Part shown: piece after piece, positions 37,501 to 49,500 of the stretch
How positions within the stretch are numbered: position 1 is the stretch's first letter
Layout of the letters: the number at the start of each line of letters is the position of its first letter
Assembly (NCBI GenBank): GCA_003342815.1
Contig: PTEX01000020.1
Location: forward strand, 6,181,088-6,245,087
Reading direction: 5' to 3'
DNA length: 64,000 nt
DNA from: Eudromia elegans
Lineage: Eukaryota; Chordata; Aves; Tinamiformes; Tinamidae
Notes under the pieces: model-generated
What the model was told of the DNA's origin: nothing
Database searches by the model: none
Seen by the model: only the letters and a program-made list of their open reading frames with translations
Position numbers and translations under genes: made by a program

Positions 37501-40500
37501 CAAGAAAACTGTTTGAGTGTGCTTCCTCTTCAGCTTGCTTACCAGCTTTGCAAAGTGTATATATTTGTTTCAAGTTAAAGAAGCATCTGCTTGCTGAAAA
37601 CTATCAACAGTAATGAGTTGCATGTCATGCACTTAGGCTTCTTGTTTAAAACATGACATGGAGAAATTACGTCCTGTCTTGGGCAAGTCTGACAGCCATA
37701 AAAATGGTCTTTGTCTCCTCAGATGACATGAATTGGAATGCTTTGGAATGGGATCGTGCAGCAGAAGAGCTTACTTGGGAGCGAGTGAGTAAGAATTACT
37801 TTCTCAAATTACTTGAGTTTTCTTTTAGGCTTCTACTTGATTTGTAGTATTAATGTATTGAAATCTACCTGGATAGGTACTGATACTGTTGTGTGTTGTG
37901 AAAACTGACAGTGATAGGCCTTACTGACCTGAAGTCATCGAAATATTACAGTGTTACTTAAAAACTTTAGAAAAAAAAAATTTGCATTTGGAGTACAGTA
38001 ACAGCTTAAGACGTCTTTTGGTAGAGATATTTCTGATGACTTTAACTTGGCCAGGTTAGGAAGTTAATTCTAGCTTGCACTGAGGATGCAGTTCCAGATC
38101 AGGAGCACACTGGTGCTGACTGATAAATAGCTTCTATGGAAGTTTCCATTTAAACTGAAGGAAAAAGAAAACCAAAAATTCTTGTGTTTTTACTGAAAGA
38201 TTCCAGTGTAACATTGCATTGATTTTTATGGATCACATTTTCCATGGTTATAACTTGAGGTGTGCGTGCACACTGTAATCGTAGGAAATTGTGGAGAAAG
38301 TGGAGAGAGGCTTTTTAATCCATAGAGTATAGAAAGCAGTACGTGTATGAGTAGCTCAAAACTCATTGCATGCTGCAAAATCTGCCTGGAAATAGGTGCA
38401 GCAACTTCATGTGATTGATCATAATCACTAGTGCCTGAGATACAGTGACAAATCTAGTCCTTCTGTTCTTAATGCATGATGCAATCATAGCCTTGATTGA
38501 GTGCAGAGACACAGAATTCATGTGGAGAGTTGTGATATTTCCTTCATATCCAATACTATCAAATTTAATTTGAATAGCATTTACTGAAAAAGGACATACA
38601 AAATTTCAAATTTCTGAACCCAAATTGTGAATCTGGAAGAATGTTCATTTTTCGAACTGATTTATGTACTGGGAAATGTGGAAATGTTTTTAATTTCAAA
38701 TGTTCTGATGCTTTTCCATGGGTATAGAATTCACTTTCAATGAACTTGCCTAACCATTTCTGATCCTATATGCTGGTATAGACAACAGACATTTAGTTGG
38801 TGTTTAGTATCAAAAGTGGAGTAGGGTTTTCAGTTACACCACTTAGTGAAAATAACATGCAAGCTTCCTGAATTTTCAGATACTTGCTTCGTATTTTACT
38901 TGGTAAAATATGTACCCTTTTAATATCTTGGAACTTGAAGACAAGTACTGGAGTACTGTGTACAGTTCTGAGCTTCCCAGTGCAGGAGAGATGTGGAGCT
39001 CCTAGAGAGGGTTCAGAGACGAGCGACAAAGATGATCAAGAGACTGGAGCACCTACCGTATGAGGAGAGGTTAAGTGAGCTGGACCTATTTAGCCTAGAG
39101 AAGAGAAGGCTGAGAGGGGATCTAATCAATGTGTACAAATTCCTGAGGAGTGATTGTAGGGAGGAGGGGGCTCAGCTATTCTCTGTAGTGGCTGGTCATA
39201 GGACAAGGGGCAATGGTTTTAAGCTGAAACACAGGAAGTTCCAGCCCCATGTGAGAAAGAATTTCTTTCCTGCGAGGATGACAGAGCCCTGGCACAGGCT
39301 GCCCAGAGAGGCTGTGGAGTCTCCTCTGGAGATCTTCTAAATCCACCTGGATGCCACCCTGTGCCACATGCTCTAGGGGTCCCTGCTGGAGCAGGGAGGT
39401 TGGACTAGATGATCTCTAGAGGTCCCTTCCAACCCTAAAGATTCTGTGATTCTGTGACAAAACTCAGGTATAATATAACCTTGAACCTGGTATTTTATAA
39501 CCTTAATCATGGATTTTATGTAGCTGGGTTGGCATTAGGGAAAGTCCTTGAAGAGAGAGTTTTTGGTATATATTTTCCATTTTTGACTGTTCTTTATATG
39601 CTTTTTGTAACAGCTGTTAGTGATGAGGATTTGTTTTCCATCTTCCCTAGCTGTAAACCAATTTGTGTTGTAAACCTAAAACTATACAGTATACCTGCAT
39701 TACCAAATTAGTTACCTTTCTCCATCCATGTTAACATTTTAATCTTCCACTTTTCTCAGGAAAATATAAAGTGATACTTTTGATTAGCAAAATATTTCTT
39801 CTGATTTTGTATTACAGAATTGTTTTTTTAGTATCTGGATATAGTAGTTTAGTTAGTAAAATCTCCTGCTAATGTAAAAATCTGTTGATTAGATACCTCA
39901 AAGTCCTTGAGAGGAATAGCATATAAATGAACTGATTACATGTTTGTTTTGAATTCACATATATTAAGATATTCTGTGTGTGAGTATCATTGCCTTTGAT
40001 TAACTGAGTTGATTGTGCAGAATGAGAGCTGGTTCCTACCGTTATCTTTAAAAAATGGTGACTGAAACCTGTTGATTAAGCAGCAGAAAAGCATGTGACT
40101 GTATGATTCTGACATTAATAATTGTTATGGAACTTCTGTGAGACTTCTTCTGTATATGTGTTACTTAGATTTTTCTGATGACTGAATAAACTTAAATTTC
40201 TTACTCCACTAGATGCTTGGGCTTGATGGCTCTCTAGTATTTTTGGTAAGTGAAATCCTGCATTTTATGAATTTCTGTAGTGGACTTATTTTTAGGAAAA
40301 AAAAAATTAGGTACTTTTCCTATTTTAAATTGTTTCTTTAATATGATGTTTACTATTTAAAGAGATTTTCCTTTGAATGTAACGTGTTCAATCAAATTGT
40401 CTTAATTTTGGGAGTTCCTATTAGCACGCTATAGTACTCCCTAGAATTCTTTCCCCTCTTGCATATTATTTTAATACCTTTTTTTTTTTTTTTTTTTTAA

Positions 40501-43500
40501 TCTCCACCTTAGTGCGGTACGTGCACTTTTAATTGGCTTCACAGTTTTTTTTAGTTAAGAGATTTGAGCAAAGCTCTCAAAAGTCTGTTGCGTGAATGCA
40601 CATAGGCTCAGGGGGCAGGCGCTGGAAAGTTTCTTCCTGCTGCCCGTTGTGCCTGGTAGTTGGAGATGTTCAGTCCTTGTGTCGGGGAAGAGCAGAGCGA
40701 GCGCAAAGGGCTGAAGACTGTGAGGCTTTAACCCCTCACAGCTATGTTCGTCAGAAATCATCTATCAGGTCTTTTATTTTAAAAATAGAACTCGCTTCTC
40801 TTTTAGAGGGGAAAAATATTTGTGTTCTCTTGCAGCTGTATAATTTTGGCTTTCTGTTGTTTGTGAAAGAACTGGTCTGTTTCCTTAGATATTAATGTGT
40901 GGTGCTAGCTAACAGAGTGGTTAAATGCCACATACTTGAAATAATGTTTCATGTTTAATGTAATGTTTCATATTGAAAATACCCTAGACTGTCATTAGTA
41001 ACTGCCATTACTATTAGTCTGAAAGGAATTAAAACTCCAGAGTCATCGTGAGATTGGTTCATCAGCTTAGTTAAATGAAATACAAAGAAAAAGTGAGCTA
41101 TGTCAGTCTTTTTTAAACACATTTCTTACCACAAAGTTTGCTTTTTAAAAGTTCAGAAGAATGTTTCTCCTTCGTATAACAAATATTTGTCTACATTTCA
41201 TGTGGCCATTTAGAAACAAAACTTTTTTCTACAAAATAAGAATGGTAATGCGAAATTACATGCCCTTACCCAACAGAATGCCCATGAATACAAACAGATG
41301 CTTGCATAATATCTCCTGTGTGGTTTTGTTGGAATTATGTGAGTTTCATAGCTCTGACATTAGATATGTGAGAATTATATGGGAATAATAATCATTATAA
41401 TATTTCCATAATAATTTTATAATATTTGATAAATTAAAATTTTATTATTGAAAATAATTATGAGATTACTATGCAGTTGAAATTAGATGCAAAAGTGAAG
41501 TCACTATACTTAAATGATGTATATTTATGGAGTGCTTCCTAATCTTCATGCTCTCTCCCTCTCATGCTCTTGCAGGAACATGTCTTTTGGGTGGTATCTT
41601 TGAATACATTGTTCATCCTCGTGTTTGGTAAGTATGATTTGCTCCTAATTTTAAAATTGCTTTTGTTTGCAGGTTAATTTTAATGCTAGTTTCATTTATC
41701 TCAGAGTTAGTGAAGTTCTGACTTTTTAAAACAGAACCACAGACAAACTGTGACTTTTTTAATTCCTTTCAGTGAATGGCACTGCATCCGGAGTACATAA
41801 TTTAAAGAAAATTATTCATGTTAATAGCAGTATGATTTAAAGAAGGAAGAATGTCAAAATTATTTCATGTTATCTGGCTGACATCACATTTTTGGAATAA
41901 TGCCAAAGGATACAACTCCTGGAATTTCATTTATGAACAATTTCAGTGTTTTTAGGTATCGGGGACTAGGTAGTATCCTTACAGTTTTCTCTAAAAAAGT
42001 TGACTTCTGCCATCAAGAATCCATTTTTGGAACACCTAAATCTGCTCTGCTTGCAGTTGTGTTAGATACATTTGCATTTCCCCTCTTTTGTGCCTGCAGA
42101 AAGGCAGGAAACAGAGGCAGGGACACTTGCCTCTCAGGGGCATCTTGAAGAAAACAAACAGGCGACTGTAATTCGGCATCAGATCTGCTTGTACTACAGA
42201 GCTGTTGAGCTGCTCTGGCCAGTAACATCTATTCCCTGAGCCTCTGATCTTGACGATTTCACTAGTGAAAGCTTTAGCACTAGTGAAGCTTTAGGACTAC
42301 AGGGCTCCAGCTCATCCTTGCTGTCTGACGCAACTGTGTGCAGAAGCAGCATCACAAGACGCTTCAGGGAATCTCTTGGATCTCCCAATCTTGGATCTCC
42401 CTTGAAGAGAGAAAGAATAAAAATACTTGCTTGACCTAAATTAACAGTTTAGGGAAAGATTGCTTATGTATCTTTTGGATTTTGAGACGCTTTGGCAGAT
42501 CTTTAGAACTTAAAAATTGTAGTCATACTGTAGATAAGGAACTTTGCCTGACAAAATGCTTGCAATACCAAACCAGTGATCTCAACATTTAGTTGTCAAA
42601 GCAAAGCATTAGATCAAAAGAAAATATGAAGAATCCTAAACAATATTTAATTCAATAAAAATTACAACTTTTCTAATCTGAGAGAAAATACTGTTTCCTT
42701 CTGGTAATTTCCTTCTGCTTTACAGTTAAGTCTCAGAGGATATGTAAAATCTTCTTAGCTGCGATAAAAATTTGTTTTGTTTTTTAATAAATGGATAATT
42801 TCAATATTTCAAGTCCTTGATTTGAATTTAAGTTAAAAAGTAGTCTGAGGGGAAACATAAACTGCTCAGTTAAATTTAAGGTAAGTCTGACTCTGAGAAG
42901 CCAGAATACTTAATGAGGTTGTGATATAGCTGTTTTTTCAGTAGCTCTGAGTGCATTTTGCAGATGGGAAATGAAAATGTATGGAAGAAAGGGTGATTGA
43001 CCTTTCCAAGCAAGCAATGGGAAGATCTGGGAATTAATTGATACCTCCCAAGCAAATTCCTGCTATCTTTAACACTAAGTAATGCTGCCTATTAAATCTA
43101 ATTGTGAAAACTGTGATTAGATATTTGTAATTACAGTCTAGGGGAGTTCGAACTGTGGCACAGAAACACAGAAACATCTCAGGAAGTTCTTTCTAGAAGA
43201 TAAAATGGGGAGTGGAGTAGAATTGGGATGTTAATTATTTGTTCAAAAATGTTCCCATGATTTTTACCTGGGCGAGTTAATTAATCCAAACATAACTAAC
43301 TCGCCCAGGTAAAAATCATGGGAACTTAATTAATCCAAACATAACTAAGTTCCGATAAAATCATATTTGTATGTATTCACTGTGGAGATGTAATCCTTTT
43401 GTGCTTTTTCTTAAATATATTAGAAATTCTCTCTTGAAGATATGTGTTTAAAAAAATCATCTTCATTTTAATCTCATAAAATAGTTAATAAAGATGCAGC

Positions 43501-46500
43501 TGTTCAGATGAGTTTGTTGTGTAGGAGTTTTGCATGTGTGGTTTTCTTTGCTTTTAAGAAAGAAGGTTGCTGCTTCCTTTGTGATCCCTATCTCCTTACC
43601 CCTCTGCAATTATTCTGGGAAGAAAAGGGTTCACTTCCAAGACTTTCTCTTGTTTCCCCTGGGCATAAAGAGCTCAAGGTCTCCATTTTTTTATTCTTTT
43701 TCTGCTCTCCAGTAATTGCAGAGTGTTTGGAAAGGGCCTAGGCTTAGACTTCGTTGCCTGCAGGACAGTGTGACTGAAACCTACCTCAGAAGAAACATGA
43801 GGAGGTAAAATTTATTTGCACACAACAAGATGAACATGGAAAGAAAAGATTCTTCTTACTATGAATAGTTTCAGTTTGTAATGTTTCTGTGTAGGTTCTG
43901 ATTTGTCTTTGAATGTTTGTAAGGTAATAGAAATTTAATACTTGCAACTAATTGCAGAAGAACTGTTGAGGAGTAAAATAATTACTTTGTTATAATGCTC
44001 ACTGCAATTTTATTTTCAGGATGTGTAATTTTCATGCCTTTTCAACTATCTTTCTACTTATATTATGCAGCTTTCTGTCCTTACCATATTGGTCACTTCT
44101 CCATTGTTGGCCTGGGTTTTGAGGAATATGTAAGTACTTGTTTATAATTTCAAAATGCAAACACTGCTAATATTTATCAAAGCTCAAAGCTGTTTCTGGA
44201 AGATCCTTTTTTCACTCTTATTCTTGATCACAGAAGTAACCTAGATAAAGTCTTTCCTTTTTTTTTTTTTATCTTAATCTCATTTTTTAACTTGCATTTA
44301 ATTTTTTTTCTCTCCTACCTCCTCCATTATTTAAACTTCCAGTAACCTCTTCTTTTACAGAAAAAAAAAATGCATTTTTAATTTGTGTAGTGGGTAATTT
44401 GTATAGTTGATGGTAGCAGGTAATAAAGAGTAGGTGGAAGCGTAAGACACCCTTTGTATCATCTACAGATGAAACATTTTTAAAGAATGCCATCATTGTC
44501 TTGTGCAAAAGTAAAGGACTTTTGCTTTTGTTAAAGATACCAAAGAAGAGCTAATTTGTTAAAATATGTAAAAGCTAAAGAAAGTTGTTGTTCTTGAAGG
44601 GCTGAAATTTGGGCACTACGTGAAAAGAAATGTAGTCACTTTGAAGAAATAAATATATTTATTTTTTTTCCCCTACAGGTTCAAGCATCTCACTTTGAAG
44701 GTCTGATTACGACTATAGTTGGATACGTACTGCTGGCAGTGACTCTTATTGTTTGTCATGTATCCTTTTTGCCAGCAGTTACCTGGTTCAGATTTTACTT
44801 GTAAATCTCCCTGGCTGCATTTGGAGTGGGATGCACAGAAATTATGCAGATGCAAATAATGAACCGTTTTTCTCTGTTCTTTTGGTGAAATTAGAAGAAA
44901 AGGCCTTTTTAAATTGTCAATGGGACTGCATTCTTCAGCACACTCAGACCTGTTTAGCAGCACGAAATCATAACGTGTTAGGAAAGTTTAAAAGCATGCT
45001 TGAAAGCCTCTAGCTAAATTTCAGATACCTTACCAAAAATAGCAGTGGGGTGAGCCTTTTTCTCACTGAGGGTTATGCAGATGCAACAAAAAGAAATCAA
45101 AAGGCTTAGAGTATCATGTAATCTTCACAGAGGTCTTTTTTTTCATCCTGTTAGGCCTTTTGTATGCAGGTTATTCTAGTTCCTCTTCTACAGTCTCTGA
45201 ACCACAGAGTTGGCAGCAAGTGTTGTTTTCAGCTGAGTAGCCATCATTGTTACAGAAAAAGTCATATTTGTGGTAACAACAGGGTCCTGAGAACTGACAG
45301 GATTGAGAGATTTCTGTAGTCCAGCTCCATGCTTTTAAACCTAGCTTCAATTTGAAAGAATCAACATTTATTAGCAGTTTCTGTTCAGGAGTACATAAAG
45401 CTAATGTCAAGTTTAGACCACACTGTGCAAGGTGCAGTGCAAATGTGGTAAGGCAGTTGACAGCATGTGTATGTCTGCTAAAAGAAAAAACATTGAGCTT
45501 TTCTCAGAAAAGGTTTTTGAGTGCTTGAAAAGGAAAACTGCAATTTAAGGGAGACCTTTAGTTTAGAACTTAGTTTAGCAGTCATATTCCTGGCATTCCT
45601 TTTCAAGGGGAACTGCTTGTTTCTTGGGAGTTTGGTTTTTTGTTTTTTGGTTTTTTTTTTTTTTTTTTTAATGCCTCATTTCAGAAGATTTTATTTTGGC
45701 AGAGGCCCAGATCTTTAGCACAGATAACTTACTTATAGAAATATATTTTCCTCTTTAGTGGGTTGATCCAGCACATGAGTTTGTCAGTCCAGATAAGAGT
45801 TAACTTTGGGAACAGAGCCCTCTCTCACTTTTGCCTTTTAGTATAAATTTGGTATTGCTAAAAAATAATATTTCATAATGATTAACTACCACGATCTTCT
45901 GGGCTCGTTGCAACATATTTTTCAGTATTATTTCCTTAATGAAGCCATATAGGGTTTGGCAGCCCTTGTTAAGTTCCAGCGATCACGTCGTTTATTAGGC
46001 GTTTGTTACATCGTTGTCAAGGTAATTCTAAATTCTGTGTGTGTTAATTTCTTCAGTTATAGCTTTGTTAATATTATTAATAGTTATTAATAATTTAATA
46101 TTATTTTCTTTTTTTTTCCAAAAGGTTTCCTTGCTAGTGGTAGTGGAAATTGGTGTGTTTCCTCTCATCTGTGGCTGGTGGTTAGATATATGTTCTTTGG
46201 TAAGAATAGAAATTTAAAAATATATATGTTTTTAACAGTGCTTAACAATGCAAAGAGAATTGTTGATATAAGTTAATTAAGTTGATATGAGTTGAACGGC
46301 ATACTTGAAAAGATTTATGTTGCACTTGCCTGTCAGTGAGGATGATGGTTTTGTATGCTTTAAGTTGTTTGTTTTTTCAAAAAAAGTGATTGGTTTTAAA
46401 TGGAGAAAATGGATTTCTTCTAATCTTAGTAGAAATACCATTTTGCTTATTTGTGCCATAGAACCACTTAGTTTGTACTGCCTTTAACTTGTAGAATGAA

Positions 46501-49500
46501 TGTTAATATTTGAATAGATTTTTAGTTTGCATTCTGTAATTTTGATCCATTTCTGGATCAAAAATGGATCTTTATTTGTTGTTCTTAGTGTAAATATTAA
46601 CATTATTAATTTTCTATCTAATTAAATGCTATGTCTAAATATTTATGGCTTAACATGAGGTAGCCGTTTAAATTAATTGCCAAGTAGCATTTGTGAACTA
46701 GAGTAAATAAAATTAGTAACTGTAGAGGTTTGTTAAAATTCATTCACATCTGTTTCTGACTTATATTCTAGGAAATGTTTGATGCCACTTTGAAAGACAG
46801 AGAATTGAGCTTTCAGTCTGCCCCAGGTACCACGATGTTTCTGCATTGGCTGGTGGGGATGGTTTACGTCTTTTATTTTGCATCCTTCATTCTCTTACTG
46901 AGAGAGGTAAGTTTGTGAGAATACAACTGTTGAATGACATGGAGCAGGTTACCTGTTGGACTGATATTTCACATCCTGAGCACTTCTGTTACTGTTTTGT
47001 ATGCATTTTGGATTTCAACAGCATGTAGAAATAGCCATGTAGTAACTGCTGCAGTTGAAAATGATAATTTAGAGTAATGTTTTCCTTTAGTTTACCAAGA
47101 ATCTTTTAACATATGAGTTACCTTTCAGTGAATCTAAGTAAATATTAGCTGATTAAGGCTGGAAAGTTAAGCCTTATTTGGTTATAACTTCTCTAATGCT
47201 CTTTGGTAATGCTTTCTCATGCTATTTCTGCACCCTTTTGTTAAACCTTGTATTTTATAGCCCTGTTACGTTTAAAACATTTCTGGCTGTAGCAGCATCC
47301 TGCAAAATGTGAAACGAGATGCAAGAATAGTTTTCCTTCATAAATTGTTTTCTGTTTCCTACTTCAGGTGTTGAGACCTGGTGTCTTATGGTTTCTCAGG
47401 AATTTGAATGATCCAGACTTTAATCCAGTGCAGGAAATGATTCACCTTCCCATTTACAGACATCTCAGGAGGTTTATATTATCAGTGGTAAGGACTTCTT
47501 ATCGTACATCTTCATGTGCACAACAACAAAAACATAATCTCACCGTGTTAGTGCCTATACACTACTGCATATATAAGGGAAAAAATCGCCATGGTGGTCA
47601 GACACTGGAACAGACTGCCAAGAGAATTTACAGACTCATACTAATCTTTTCAAAACTCAATTGGGTAGTCAGGCAAGACTTACTCAATATTGTGAGTGTT
47701 GTTAAGTTTTGTCCTGATGCTCTTATTTCAGTAAATGTTCTGGATCCAGTGCTGCTAGAGTAGCGCAGAAGGGGTACAAGAGCCTTCTGGTGTGTTTTGG
47801 GTTGGGTATTCCAGTTTAGTTAGTGGCAGCTTCTTCCAGATGCTGTAAAGCACTGGAAACAACAGAGTTTTGTGACTTTCTTCAGCTTGTTTGTCTAGCA
47901 TGCAATAAAGGAGTGTCTCAAATGAGCTGCCTGTGGTGTCACTGCCATGTGAACTGTCAAACGTGGTTATGCCAGAAACGTTGTTAGGTTGTGCTATATT
48001 AGTATTCCTGAAGCCCATTAAGCAATGAAAGCTCGTCAGAAGGAAAGCAAAGCTGTTTGACATTATTGCAACTGCCAGATGGCTGGATAGCCATCCACAG
48101 TCCTATCTGGGGAGAATGTTATAGGAAAACATGGCAGCATGCTGTGGGAAAACTGTTTTTTGTTGGTTCTGCTATTCATAAACTAATTAAACTTTGTTGC
48201 AGATTGTTTTTGGATCAATCGTATTGCTCATGCTTTGGCTTCCCATACGCATTATTAAGTATCTCCTGCCCAGCTTCCTTCCATATAATGTTATGCTCTA
48301 CAGGTAGGCAATTCTTTCTCTACAAGATGCTTTTTCAATCTTCATGTAAATAGGAAAAAAAAAAAAATCCTTCCAGTGTTAATTGACACGGTGTTTGGCA
48401 TATTACTTAATTCCTTTTCAACCAACCTTCATGAAAAGTAAAGTAGTAGAGCATGTGGATACACACCCCAATTCACCAAAAAAGCTAAGGAAAATAAAGG
48501 CATTTTGTATCATTGTAATAGTGAAAACTTGTTTAATTTCTATATGCCTTCAAAATGTCTTTCCCCTTGTGAAAGAAGTCATTTTAATGTATTTTATGTT
48601 TAAACAAGCAAATGTTTGTTTTCATAATGTGTTGTGATGACTCCTGCTTCAAGAATAAAGTAGTCTGTAACTGCATCCATTGAGGTTAATTATAGCTTTT
48701 GTTGTGGTGTTATTGATACAATTCAGTGTTGTAGGCTACTATAGGAATGTTCCTTGTGTTTGACTTCCTGCTCATCCCATTATTCCTAGTGATGCTCCAG
48801 TCAGTGAACTTTCCCTCGAGCTCCTTTTACTTCAGGTCGTGCTTCCAGCTCTGCTAGAGCAAGGACATACAAGACAGTGGCTGAAAGGTCTGGTACGAGC
48901 TTGGACCGTTACTGCTGGATACTTGCTGTAAGTACAGAAAGTCAAAATCAACTGAAAGCCTTATTGCAGCCATTAGCTTAGCCCTTTGAGAAGAAGGCAA
49001 CATGTTTTCAAGAGATTTAGTTGAAGAGTAGCTTTAACAGCTAGTTCGTAGATAGCTGTGTCATTAAAAAAAAAAAAAAAAGAAAAAGCCTTCTATAGTA
49101 ATTTCCTGTGGAAGAACCTTCTTTAAGTAGTAATTGTGTCTCTGGACTAGTCTTTGACAATAAATCCTTTTGCTACACTATTCTAACATTGACCTGGTAA
49201 AAATTCTATAAATGGCTAATGGTTGCTATTATACACAGAGATGAAAGAATAAGGATCAAAAGAGCATTTATGTGTGTCACTTACGTAAAATTTGGATGCA
49301 CATGTGTGCATTTCTTTCTTATAATATGCAAAAAGAACAAACTACTGGAAAAAATAGAACATGAAACTGAAGAAAGATTGTAATTTGAAATTCTAGGGTT
49401 CAATAATCTTTAAAGATAAGTGGAGCAAAAAATTTGTTCCACAAAATGCGTAAGGATATAAACATAATTTCTTAAATTTTGATTGCAAGGCTGTGTTACT

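Noticed and set aside
44020-44129. Using the upstream acceptor (44020) as the main start of exon 11
   Set aside because: The downstream acceptor gives FAFCPYHIG as in the family, so it is taken as the main form; the upstream site is kept as a possible alternative.
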